Below are positions 1 to 5,974 of a DNA stretch of 5,974 bases, one piece after another. Both the position numbers and the translations under genes were made by a program. The stretch lies in NCBI GenBank assembly GCA_030667035.1, contig DAOUWQ010000105.1, forward strand, positions 1 through 5,974, written 5' to 3'. Source of the DNA: Candidatus Heimdallarchaeota archaeon (GTDB lineage: Archaea; Asgardarchaeota; Heimdallarchaeia; JABLTI01). Below the pieces are notes generated by a model. The model was not told the origin of the DNA and did not search any database. It worked only from the letters and a program-made list of their open reading frames with translations. Numbering within the stretch: the first letter of the stretch is position 1; every line of letters begins with the position of its first letter.

Positions 1-504
1 ACGGAAATTGGTGGATCAGAATATACTCGAGTTATTCATCAAACAGAAAACGGCGAAGTTCCTAAAGTCGATTTTACAAGCGCTAAGAATACTTTGTCAG
101 ATATGGTGTCTATCATCAATTCTGAACTGGTTACTGCTTCGCATGATTTATCGAAAGGTGGACTGTTTGTAGCATTGACTGAAATGGCAATGGCTGGCGA
201 TTTAGGTTTTAACATAGATTTACATCGAATACCTGCAGATACAGACCGGGTTGATATCAAATTATTCTCTGAAACACATGGGAGATTCCTACTAACAACA
301 ACTGAAGAAAATCTTGGAAAAATTGTTACTCAATTTGCCCAACACCAAATCCCCGCTACTTTAATCGGAACAGTAACTGAAGAGAAGAAACTACTAATAA
401 GCAACGGTAGTGATACTAATATTATTGAATTACCGCTTGAGGAAATCAAACAAAAGTGGAAATTTAGAATGGAAGAAGAAATGGAAGGCAAAGTTCAGAA
501 ATGA
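1..504 (+). CDS. purL: Phosphoribosylformylglycinamidine synthase subunit PurL, C-terminal part (5' end outside window)
   Basis: PurL makes FGAM from FGAR, ATP and ammonia (step 4 of de novo purine synthesis) in the cytosol, normally with PurQ and PurS. Frame 1 is open from the first base, giving 167 residues of the C-terminal AIR-synthase-like domain; the start lies upstream. What identifies it: IGGSEYTRVIH near residues 3-13 (the family's LGGSEY motif), ASHDLSKGGLFVALTEMA around residues 46-63 (the AHDxSxGGLxxALxEMA signature), and FSETHGRFLLT around 88-98, which matches the FSExxGRfl motif near the end of PurL. The end fits a normal family C-terminus, with a charged tail. It stops at TGA (502-504); reading through would reach TAA at 538 after 11 unrelated codons, so TGA acts here as a real stop. 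purF follows 65 bp downstream on the same strand, consistent with a shared purine transcription unit. Confidence 0.95.
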   Translation, partial: TEIGGSEYTRVIHQTENGEVPKVDFTSAKNTLSDMVSIINSELVTASHDLSKGGLFVALTEMAMAGDLGFNIDLHRIPADTDRVDIKLFSETHGRFLLTTTEENLGKIVTQFAQHQIPATLIGTVTEEKKLLISNGSDTNIIELPLEEIKQKWKFRMEEEMEGKVQK

Positions 505-569
505 ATTCCTTTCAGACTTTCCTTTTTCATTTGGTGGTAAATCTAAAAATTTTAAAACCATAGAGAAAA

Positions 570-2030
570 ATGTCGCTTGAGGATATTTGCTTGGAAATTG
601 ACAAACCTAGAGAACATTGTGGAATTATTGGTATACGAACCACGAAACGTATTCACGATTTAGGTTTCTTGCTTTATCAAGGGTTGTTAGCTTTGCAACA
701 TAGAGGACAATCTAGTGCAGGAATTACAATAGTCAATAAGAAAAATATGCGCACAATTTCTGACCTTGGTTTTGTTAAAGATATTTTTGATAAAACAACG
801 TTAGCATCCTTAAAGGGTAAATTTGGTATCGGTCATGTTCGCTATCCCACAGCAGGTGTCGATTTAACAATAGGTATTCAACCATTTGTTATGCAAACTA
901 GAACTATGAAGTTGGCAATTGCCTTCAATGGAACAATCGCTAATTATGAAGAAGTTCGGGATTTTCTCATGGAAGAAGGTTACCGCTTTAGTCATGACAC
1001 CGATACAGAAGTTATTGGTAAGCTCCTTGATTTTGGTTTAGAAAAAGAGAAAGGCGATATGGTTAAGGCTTGTAAATTACTTATCGAAAATCTAGATGGT
1101 GCCTATTCAATCCTAATTACTACAAGCAGAGGGGAACTGATTGCTTTACGAGATCCTTTAGGATTCAAACCTTTGTGTTATGGAAAAACACGAGAAGGTG
1201 ATTTTGTAATCGCTTCAGAAACAATAGGATTAACTATTGTCGGAGCTAAGCCTGAAGGTGATATCAAACCTGGTGAAATGCTTATTGTAACGGATAAGAG
1301 CATTAAACATAAACGTTTGATTAAAGAAGAAAAAGTTGCCCATTGTATGTTCGAATGGGTTTATTTTGCTCGACCAGATGCAGTAATGGATGGCGTATCA
1401 GCATATGAAGCGCGAGAGAAAATTGGTCGTGCTCTTGGAAAATTATTCAAAGAAAGAGGGTACGAAGCAGATCTCGTAGTCCCTATACCAGATTCTGGTA
1501 GAATTGCAGCAATAGGTTTCTCCAAAGAAACAAAGATCGAATATTCTGAGGCATTAATTAGAAATCGCTATGTTGGTAGAACGTTCATTATGCCCAGACA
1601 GGCTGCTCGAGAGGAAGCAGTTAAGCTAAAATTGAATGTAATGTCAAATCTTGTTAAAGGTAAGAGAGTGGTTCTAGTTGATGATTCAATGGTAAGAGGG
1701 ACCACATCAAAAGGAATCATCAAAATGATTCGTGATGCTGGAGCAGAAAAAGTTTATTTCGCAATTAGTTGTCCTAAATTAATCCATCCATGTTTTATGG
1801 GCACTGATTTTCCAACAGAACGAGAATTAATTGCTTGTGGACGAACAGATGAGAAAATAGCCGAACTAGTAGGTGTAGATGCAATAATCTATAATACTGT
1901 TCCATTATTGGTCAATTCAATTGGATTCGACCTCTGGCCGGACAATAATAATCTCTGCTTAGCTTGTCTCACAGGAGACTATCCAATTAAATCTACACCT
2001 TCTCAAGGATTATGTGAAAGAGAGAGTTAG
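570..2030 (+). CDS. purF: Amidophosphoribosyltransferase PurF, iron-sulfur (Bacillus-like) type
   Basis: PurF catalyses the committed step of purine synthesis: PRPP plus glutamine gives 5-phosphoribosylamine, glutamate and pyrophosphate. The 486-residue protein is full length for the family. The N-terminal Ntn glutaminase domain (about 17-240) has Cys17 in the EHCGIIGI context, so the first 16 residues look like a propeptide removed to free the catalytic cysteine. HRGQSSAGI (44-52), GHVRYPTAG (88-96) and FNG (119-121) are further glutaminase motifs. The C-terminal phosphoribosyltransferase domain has the PRPP loop VVLVDDSMVRGTTS (367-380). Cysteines 259 (HCMFEW), 408 (HPCF), 463 and 466 (CLAC) align with the four 4Fe-4S ligands of B. 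subtilis PurF (from memory of that sequence), so an iron-sulfur cluster is expected. The start is the only in-frame ATG before Cys17. No strong Shine-Dalgarno is visible. The gene lies 65 bp after purL and is convergent with the iron permease. Confidence 0.97.
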   Translation: MSLEDICLEIDKPREHCGIIGIRTTKRIHDLGFLLYQGLLALQHRGQSSAGITIVNKKNMRTISDLGFVKDIFDKTTLASLKGKFGIGHVRYPTAGVDLTIGIQPFVMQTRTMKLAIAFNGTIANYEEVRDFLMEEGYRFSHDTDTEVIGKLLDFGLEKEKGDMVKACKLLIENLDGAYSILITTSRGELIALRDPLGFKPLCYGKTREGDFVIASETIGLTIVGAKPEGDIKPGEMLIVTDKSIKHKRLIKEEKVAHCMFEWVYFARPDAVMDGVSAYEAREKIGRALGKLFKERGYEADLVVPIPDSGRIAAIGFSKETKIEYSEALIRNRYVGRTFIMPRQAAREEAVKLKLNVMSNLVKGKRVVLVDDSMVRGTTSKGIIKMIRDAGAEKVYFAISCPKLIHPCFMGTDFPTERELIACGRTDEKIAELVGVDAIIYNTVPLLVNSIGFDLWPDNNNLCLACLTGDYPIKSTPSQGLCERES

Positions 2031-2041
2031 TATTTCTTTTT
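2031..2041 (+). terminator. U-rich terminator candidate after purF
   Basis: TATTTCTTTTT begins immediately after the purF TAG and fills most of the 14-bp gap to the converging permease gene. Archaeal RNA polymerase stops at U-rich tracts without needing a hairpin, so this is a plausible end for the purL-purF transcript. No comparable T-tract serves the opposite strand, so permease transcripts may run antisense into purF. Confidence 0.4.
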
Positions 2042-2044
2042 CAG

Positions 2045-2944
2045 TTATATTTGCTTTAGAGTAATCTCATCTTTAATACCTTCAATTTGATTTTCTGAAG
2101 GATCTTCTAAAACGGTTTTTCTCTTTGAGAAAGTTATTAGTAAAACACCAGTAACTACACCAATCATATAAATTACATAGGATATAAGTTCTAACCATGT
2201 AGGCTTATCTTGATAGCCTATCAATACTCTGAGAAATTTTCCAATCTCAGAGGTACTATCACTTAGAATGTGACTAGTATCCCAAACAGTTTGCTGGAAG
2301 AAAAAACTCTCAGAGCCAAACCAACCAACTTCTTGTAGTTCATGTAAACCATGAGTGACCATTCCACCAGCAAAAATTATCAGAAAAATGCTTGTGATAG
2401 TAAAGAAGTGTTTCAAACTTATATTCTGTCCAGACCAGAAAAGAATAACAGCTATAACAATAGAAACAGCAATACCAGCCAAACTTGACCAAATAATCGT
2501 GAATATATTACTTTCAGTAGCAATTACACCCGCCATAAAAAGAACTGTTTCAATGCCTTCTCGAACAACTGAAATAAATGCAAGAAAAACCAAACCAAAC
2601 CTTTGCTCTGTCTTTATTGTCATCTCTATTTTGTTTTCAAGTTTACCTTTGATGTCCTTACTAGTTTTCATCATCCAAATAATTACACAAGTTAGAATCA
2701 AAGCAGCTAAAATCATTGCAATGCCCTCAATGATTTCTTCGTATTGTTCAAAACTTCCTAAAACAAAATAGAATATTAAGGCAGAACCAATTGAAGTTAG
2801 TATGGCTAACGCTGTACCAATCCAAATATCTCTACGCAATTCTTTGTGGTCAACTTTCTTAACGTAAGCTAAAAGAATACCAATTATTAATGCAGCTTCA
2901 ATTGTTTCTCTCATTGTAATTAAAAAACTAGCAAGACTAAACAT
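2045..2944 (-). CDS. FTR1/EfeU-family iron permease
   Basis: This is an integral membrane protein of 299 residues, near the usual length for bacterial and archaeal EfeU/FTR1 permeases, which bring iron across the cytoplasmic membrane. The family's two REXXE iron-binding motifs are present, each within a predicted membrane helix: R12-E13-T-I-E16 in the first and R128-E129-G-I-E132 in the fourth. An EQYEE acidic stretch (66-70) precedes helix 3. About seven hydrophobic segments are visible (roughly 4-27, 40-62, 73-93, 118-140, 148-170, 180-200 and 250-272), followed by a short charged tail that is probably cytosolic. HELQEVG (201-207) matches a late family motif. The stop is TAA. ATG at 2944 is preceded by GAAGGAT, which supports this start. 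No EfeO- or EfeB-like partner or multicopper oxidase is seen in the window, so oxidation dependence is unknown. It sits on the opposite strand between purF and purD, divergent from purD. The family is clear; the exact substrate (Fe2+ or Fe3+) is not. Confidence 0.92.
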   Translation of the reverse strand: MFSLASFLITMRETIEAALIIGILLAYVKKVDHKELRRDIWIGTALAILTSIGSALIFYFVLGSFEQYEEIIEGIAMILAALILTCVIIWMMKTSKDIKGKLENKIEMTIKTEQRFGLVFLAFISVVREGIETVLFMAGVIATESNIFTIIWSSLAGIAVSIVIAVILFWSGQNISLKHFFTITSIFLIIFAGGMVTHGLHELQEVGWFGSESFFFQQTVWDTSHILSDSTSEIGKFLRVLIGYQDKPTWLELISYVIYMIGVVTGVLLITFSKRKTVLEDPSENQIEGIKDEITLKQI

Positions 2945-2950
2945 TCAATT

Positions 2951-2957
2951 ATCCTTC
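2951..2957 (-). promoter_or_regulatory. Ribosome binding site of the iron permease gene
   Basis: On the minus strand GAAGGAT lies 6 nt before the ATG at 2944. It is purine-rich and partly complementary to a 16S 3' end, and supports that ATG as the start. Confidence 0.4.
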
Positions 2958-2976
2958 AATAAGATAACCCAGTTAT

Positions 2977-2989
2977 GTTATTTAATAAC
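2977..2989 (-). promoter_or_regulatory. TATA-like box of the iron permease gene inside a perfect 13-bp dyad
   Basis: The sequence GTTATT-T-AATAAC is a perfect inverted repeat. On the minus strand its TTATTAAATA core is a reasonable archaeal TATA box centred about 39 nt before the permease ATG, which would put the transcript start near 2957 with a leader of about a dozen bases. A dyad over the TATA box is a typical place for a repressor to block TBP/TFB. Both roles are inferred; short palindromes are common in DNA this AT-rich. Confidence 0.35.
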
Positions 2990-3000
2990 TAATAATTAAA
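2986..3000. repeat. Copy 1 of a 15-bp repeat (TAACTAATAATTAAA), operator candidate
   Basis: This copy matches the sequence at 3053-3067 at 14 of 15 positions. Its first 13 bases form an imperfect dyad (TAACTA-A-TAATTA, one mismatch). It overlaps the permease TATA-like box. A regulator binding both copies could control the divergent permease and purD promoters together; no regulator is encoded in the window. Confidence 0.35.
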
Positions 3001-3052
3001 AAATATCAGAAAAAGCTTTTTTTCTTTTACTTAGTAATAAACGAGTAATTTC

Positions 3053-3067
3053 TAACTAATAGTTAAA
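3053..3067. repeat. Copy 2 of the 15-bp repeat, a perfect dyad TAACTAATAGTTA
   Basis: Bases 3053-3065 are a perfect 13-bp inverted repeat (TAACTA-A-TAGTTA). The copy lies 67 bp from copy 1, between the permease and purD promoters. Other short dyads are nearby: TTACT-T-AGTAA at 3027-3037 and TTAC-GA-GTAA at 3093-3102. Their similar half-sites suggest related protein sites, but base composition alone could produce some of them. Confidence 0.35.
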
Positions 3068-3109
3068 TAAGAAATGAAATCAATTGTTAACCTTACGAGT
3101 AAAATGAAA

Positions 3110-3119
3110 AGTTTAAAAG
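3110..3119 (+). promoter_or_regulatory. TATA box / BRE candidate for purD
   Basis: AGTTTAAAAG, preceded by the A-rich stretch AAAATGAAA that could serve as BRE, is centred about 38 nt before the purD ATG. At the usual 25-27 nt spacing, transcription would start near 3141, leaving a leader of about 12 nt that contains only a weak GTGA (3145-3148). Confidence 0.45.
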
Positions 3120-3152
3120 ATTATTATCCGAAATTAAAGTAGAAGTGAAAAA

Positions 3153-4493
3153 ATGGCTGGAAAAAAAAGTAAGGTACTACTAGTTGGGCAAGGAGCAAGA
3201 GAACATGCTATAGCAAAAGCGCTGAAACGAAGCGATTTAGAGCTTTATGCTTTTATGAAAGCAAAAAACCCTGGTATAGCAAAACTATCAACAAAAGTGA
3301 AAATTGCTAAATTGAATGATTATATTGCGCTAGAGGAATTCATTAATGATATTCAGCCTGATTTTGCTGTTATTGGTCCTGAGAATCCTTTAGCAGAAGG
3401 CATTGTTGATTTCTTAAAAAACATAGGAGTAGAGTCTATAGGACCTACGAAAACTAATGCCAGAGTGGAATCTTCAAAGAGTTTTACTCGAGATTTAATG
3501 AAGAAATATAATATCCCAGGAATTATTGAATTCAAAGTTTTCCAACCCGATTCAAAGGATCAAGAGATTATTGATTATATTAACAAACTTGGGAAAGTAG
3601 TTGTTAAAAGAGATGGCCTTGCCGGTGGAAAAGGAGTAAAGTTAATGGGTGAGCACCTCTTAGGAGTTGCTGAAGTAGTTGCATTCTGTAAAGAAATCTT
3701 CCAACAAGGAGAACCAGTTGTTTTAGAAGAATTACTTGTTGGAGAAGAATTCTCACTTCAATGTTTTGTATCAGGAGAAGATATTGTTCCCACGCCAATA
3801 GCACAAGACCATAAACGGGCTTATGATGGAGATCAAGGACCAAATACTGGAGGGATGGGATCCTATAGTGCCGAAGATCATCTATTACCATTCATTCGAG
3901 CAAACATAGTAGAAGAAGCAAAAGAGATCATCAAAAAATCTGCTATAGCAATCAAAGAAGAAACTGGACAAGATTATTGTGGTATTTTGTATGGTGGATT
4001 TATGTTAACCACAGAAGGATTAAAGCTCCTTGAATACAATGCTCGTTTTGGTGACCCCGAAGCAATGAATGTATTACCACTCTTGAAAACACCTCTCATT
4101 GATATTTTCAATGCAATGATCAAAAAGGAGCTAGCTAAACTTACAGTGGAATTCGAACAAAAAGCAACAGTATGCAAATATCTTGTTCCTGAAGGTTACC
4201 CAGTGTCGCCTAAAAAAGATGAACCAATAGATATTGCCGTTAAAAAAATACTCCGAGAAGGAGCTGATTTATTCTATTCATCTGTTAGCGAGTTAAAAGC
4301 AGGGAAAATAATCACTACATCCTCTCGAGCAATAGCTATTGTCGGTATTGCAGATACTATCGAGCAAGCAGAAGAGATAGCTGAAAAAGCAACAACTTAT
4401 GTCAAAGGACCTCTGTTCCACAGAAAAGATGTTGGAACGAAAGCACTAATTCAAAAAAGGATCGACCACCTAAAAGAGTTGAATATTTTATGA
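3153..4493 (+). CDS. purD: Phosphoribosylamine-glycine ligase PurD (GAR synthetase)
   Basis: PurD joins glycine to 5-phosphoribosylamine using ATP, giving GAR (step 2 of purine synthesis); its unstable substrate comes from PurF, encoded upstream. The 446 residues are full length for a stand-alone, monofunctional enzyme. Visible motifs in order: VGQGAREHAIA (11-21, N-terminal phosphate-binding loop), GPENPLAEGIVD (75-86), the ATP-grasp VVKRDGLAGGKGV (149-161), DHKRAYDGDQGPNTGGMG (219-236, the family signature), GILYGGFM (277-284), and LEYNARFGDPE (293-303) with metal-binding Glu and Asn. The C-terminal domain follows to the end. No key residue is missing. The ATG has a weak GTGA four bases upstream and a TATA candidate at 3110-3119. 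The TGA stop overlaps the next gene's ATG (ATGA), indicating translational coupling and one transcript. It is divergent from the iron permease. Confidence 0.97.
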   Translation: MAGKKSKVLLVGQGAREHAIAKALKRSDLELYAFMKAKNPGIAKLSTKVKIAKLNDYIALEEFINDIQPDFAVIGPENPLAEGIVDFLKNIGVESIGPTKTNARVESSKSFTRDLMKKYNIPGIIEFKVFQPDSKDQEIIDYINKLGKVVVKRDGLAGGKGVKLMGEHLLGVAEVVAFCKEIFQQGEPVVLEELLVGEEFSLQCFVSGEDIVPTPIAQDHKRAYDGDQGPNTGGMGSYSAEDHLLPFIRANIVEEAKEIIKKSAIAIKEETGQDYCGILYGGFMLTTEGLKLLEYNARFGDPEAMNVLPLLKTPLIDIFNAMIKKELAKLTVEFEQKATVCKYLVPEGYPVSPKKDEPIDIAVKKILREGADLFYSSVSELKAGKIITTSSRAIAIVGIADTIEQAEEIAEKATTYVKGPLFHRKDVGTKALIQKRIDHLKELNIL

Positions 4494-5482
4494 TTTGTTT
4501 CTTTGACCTTGAGGGGCCTCTCTGTCCAATCGATCATGCAGCGGATGTGATAGAAGGTATTGGTAGGAAGTTGGGAAAGGAACAAGACTTCTACCAACTT
4601 TTCAAAATGATCAGTGATTATGATGATGAATTATTCTTAGTTGATAAGAAAGAGGGATACTGGCCAGGAGATACACTCAAATTAATCGCTCCTATTGTTG
4701 TCTCATTTGCAGTAGAAGAGGAAATGGTAGCTATATCTCAAAAAGCAGAACCTACTGAAGGAGCTGTTGAGCTCTTCGACTATTTACACAAAAAGGATAT
4801 TCCAACATTTATTATTTCAACAAGCTATTCTCAACATGCACATACAATTGCAGAGAAACTTAGCCACCCAATAGAAAACGTTCGATGCACTAAACTTGAT
4901 TTCTCACTAAAACCACAAAATACTGATGTTTTGAACCAATTATTTGATGATATTTTTCCGAGATTCTTAAAAAATGGTTTAACAGAAGTAAAAAGAGATC
5001 TTGATAAATACTTCTTTGATGAGATACCAAAATCAGATTTTGGTCCAATCTTTGAGGATACAATTGTTTGTGGTGGAGGCAGAAAGAAAGAAAATGTAAT
5101 CGATATTTTGCAAGAATATTCATGCGAACCAGACGAAGCATTCTCTGTTGGGGATAGTATTACAGATATTCAAATGTTAGATTTTATCAGAAAGAATGGA
5201 TGAACGGCAGTTTCCTTTAACGGCAATATTCATTCATTAAAACCAGCATCTATTGCTTACTCCGGAAAATCAATACTACCACTAAAGGGACTCATAGATG
5301 TTTTTCCTGAAACAAAGGAATTTATTTTAAATTTCACAGAAGAAGAAAAACAAGAAATGATAATCAATGATGAAAACTTGCATTTAGTAGAAGGATTATC
5401 AAAAGAGGAATTCAGCAAGTTGTTATCATTACAAAAGAAATATCGCAAACTTCTTCGAGAAAAAGCAGCTCAATTAACTTAG
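4490..5482 (+). CDS. HAD-superfamily phosphatase (EhaR-like), interrupted by an in-frame UGA
   Basis: All four HAD catalytic motifs are present before the UGA: motif I FDLEGP (5-10, with nucleophile Asp6 and Glu8 where many members have Asp), motif II IISTS (108-112), a candidate motif III lysine in GGGRKKEN (195-202, Lys199 or Lys200), and motif IV GDSITD (221-226). Residues 11-85 would be the cap. The family resembles archaeal HAD proteins annotated as EhaR or phosphoserine-phosphatase-like, but the substrate is unknown. Codon 238 is TGA (5201-5203). The same frame then runs 92 more codons to TAG at 5480, beginning TAVSFNGN, which is the expected last core strand after a conserved NGG. The intact length would be 330 residues. 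Stopping at UGA would leave 237 residues without that strand or the charged helical tail. The start overlaps the purD stop by four bases, so it should be co-translated with purD; a purine-related substrate is inference. It could be a recent pseudogene, a recoded gene or a sequence error. Confidence 0.85.
5201..5203 (+). other. In-frame UGA within the HAD phosphatase gene
   Basis: The codons around it read AAG AAT GGA TGA ACG GCA GTT TCC. Related HAD proteins commonly have NGG followed by a small hydrophobic stretch and SFNGN here, so the UGA replaces what is probably a glycine codon (GGA to TGA, one base). No frame change is needed to join the two halves. The next base is A, not a context known to me as strongly leaky. 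Confidence 0.8.
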
Positions 5483-5483
5483 C

Positions 5484-5500
5484 TCTTTTTTCCGTTTTTT
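5484..5500 (+). terminator. Double T-tract after the HAD gene
   Basis: Two runs of six T separated by CCG start within a few bases of the TAG at 5480-5482. This fits a U-rich archaeal terminator for the purD-HAD transcript. Its position after the TAG, not after the UGA, suggests the gene originally ended at 5482. Confidence 0.45.
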
Positions 5501-5536
5501 GTTCAAGCAGTATCGAGTAAATCTTTAATAATTTAG

Positions 5537-5581
5537 AGCTGAGAAAATTGAATCAGTGCTTATTAAAAGAGAGCTTTTTTT
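5537..5581 (+). terminator. Small hairpins and T7 tract before the MFS gene
   Basis: A weak stem-loop (CTGA/TCAG core with a 10-base A-rich loop, 5537-5560) is followed by AAAAG-AGAG-CTTTT (5565-5578) running into seven T (5575-5581). This looks like a second U-tract termination point. The first hairpin was examined as a possible archaeal SECIS element, because a UGA lies upstream, but it lacks a convincing GAA/A internal loop with a GC-rich upper stem. Confidence 0.3.
5560..5569 (+). promoter_or_regulatory. TATA-like box candidate for the MFS gene
   Basis: TTATTAAAAG lies about 41 nt before the TTG start, a spacing like that at purD. It would place the transcript start near 5590, just upstream of the GGTGA ribosome binding site. 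It overlaps the terminator-like sequence, so only one of the two roles may be real. Confidence 0.25.
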
Positions 5582-5592
5582 AATCTTTAAAT

Positions 5593-5597
5593 GGTGA
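5593..5597 (+). promoter_or_regulatory. GGTGA ribosome binding site that decides the TTG start
   Basis: GGTGA is a strong archaeal Shine-Dalgarno core (complementary to the 16S 3' end). It sits 8 nt before TTG at 5606, an ideal spacing. It is the best ribosome binding site in the window and is the main reason to accept the non-ATG start. Confidence 0.6.
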
Positions 5598-5605
5598 ACC
5601 ACTAA

Positions 5606-5974
5606 TTGACAATAAAAAAAGAAGCAGATGAAGAAATTATTTCCCTTGTTCAAGAGGATCCCACTCCGGGAAGGCAATTCTTATCAAAGGAACAAAGAAG
5701 AAGAAATATTATTTTCTTTGCAATTTCTGCATTCTTTACTGGTTCGGCAAATATTATCCATTTTACTTTTTACAATCCTTTTTTTCTATATATTAAGGAT
5801 TCAGAACGGTTAATTGGTATTATTGCTACTGTTGCTTCTCTTTGTGGGCTTGTAGGGTTAATTTTCGCCGATTATTTGAATGACTTAATAGGGTACAAAC
5901 GAGTGCTAATTATTGGTTTGGTTTTAATCTCGGCATCTTATATCTTTTTTATTTCCAGACCAACTCAAATTATC
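5606..5974 (+). CDS. Major facilitator superfamily transporter, N-terminal part (3' end outside window)
   Basis: The frame opens right after TAA (5603-5605) and is unbroken for 123 codons to the window end. No in-frame ATG precedes the first membrane helix, and TTG at 5606 has GGTGA 8 nt upstream, so TTG is the likely start. The product has a charged cytosolic head (residues 1-33, ending KEQRRR), then hydrophobic segments at about 34-61, 68-89 and 99-117. Between the second and third, GLIFADYLNDLIGYKRV (81-97 by sense, about 84-100 in numbering) matches MFS motif A (GxxxDxxGxKR), the cytoplasmic loop between helices 2 and 3. The substrate cannot be told from this fragment; a purine or nucleoside would suit the locus but is a guess. 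Downstream of two T-tracts it is probably a separate transcription unit. An overlapping ATG frame at 5628-5813 is a shadow. Confidence 0.8.
   Translation, partial: MTIKKEADEEIISLVQEDPTPGRQFLSKEQRRRNIIFFAISAFFTGSANIIHFTFYNPFFLYIKDSERLIGIIATVASLCGLVGLIFADYLNDLIGYKRVLIIGLVLISASYIFFISRPTQII

Noticed and set aside
39..260. Minus-strand open frame opposite purL
   Set aside because: It is antisense to a clear PurL C-terminal domain.
550..557. TTTTAAAA as a TATA box for purF
   Set aside because: It lies only 13-20 nt before the ATG, so the transcript would start inside the gene; purF more likely shares the purL transcript or uses a weaker upstream element around 538-549.
2355..2771. 138-codon open frame (+) opposite the iron permease
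   Set aside because: It is antisense to a clear FTR1 gene with both REXXE motifs; it is a mirror of the permease's hydrophobic codons.
3010..3021. AAAAAGCTTTTT palindrome in the divergent region
   Set aside because: It is a simple A-tract/T-tract symmetry with no link to the other dyads; not enough to call a site.
3353..4177. Several minus-strand open frames within purD
   Set aside because: They are antisense to a fully motif-supported PurD and have no ribosome binding site or family resemblance.
5201..5203. General reassignment of UGA (to Gly, as in some candidate-phylum bacteria, or to Trp)
   Set aside because: purL and purD end with TGA at the expected family C-termini, and readthrough of either gives unrelated sequence; no other in-frame TGA occurs inside a gene here.
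4890..5448. Minus-strand open frames opposite the HAD gene, both before and after the UGA
   Set aside because: The + strand codes for HAD sequence across the whole stretch; the antisense products are low-complexity shadows.
5628..5813. ATG-initiated open frame of 61 codons (+)
   Set aside because: It overlaps the MFS gene in another frame; the MFS frame has clear membrane segments and motif A, a good ribosome binding site and runs to the window end, while this one resembles nothing.

Overview
This AT-rich window (roughly two thirds A+T by eye) is most likely from an archaeon. TATA-like boxes lie about 35-45 nt upstream of two starts, with short implied leaders. U-rich tracts rather than GC-rich hairpins follow genes, and one gene has a GGTGA ribosome binding site. 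The phosphatase after purD resembles an archaeal HAD family (EhaR-like). An Asgard-type or other mesophilic lineage is possible, but the sequence alone does not fix the taxon.

Layout. 1-504 (+) is the 3' end of purL. 570-2030 (+) is purF, complete. 2045-2944 (-) is an FTR1/EfeU-type iron permease, convergent with purF (14 bp gap). 2945-3152 is a 208-bp divergent promoter region rich in short dyads. 3153-4493 (+) is purD. 4490-5482 (+) is a HAD-superfamily phosphatase that overlaps purD by ATGA and is interrupted by one in-frame UGA at 5201-5203. 5483-5605 is a T-tract/promoter region. 5606-5974 (+) is the start of an MFS transporter that begins with TTG and runs off the window.

How the genes fit together. 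PurF (PRPP to phosphoribosylamine), PurD (phosphoribosylamine to GAR) and PurL (FGAR to FGAM) are steps 1, 2 and 4 of de novo purine synthesis, so this is a purine locus split by an iron transporter on the opposite strand. PurF keeps all four cysteines expected to bind a 4Fe-4S cluster, which gives a possible but unproven link to the iron permease. The HAD protein is translationally coupled to purD and may act on a phosphorylated metabolite of the same pathway.

The most notable signal is the HAD gene. Its reading frame continues for 92 codons past the UGA, in the same frame, with recognisable family sequence (TAVSFNGN directly after the stop). A single G-to-T change of a Gly codon (GGA to TGA), stop-codon readthrough or recoding, or a sequence error would all explain it. 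purL and purD use TGA as a normal terminator, which argues against general UGA reassignment.
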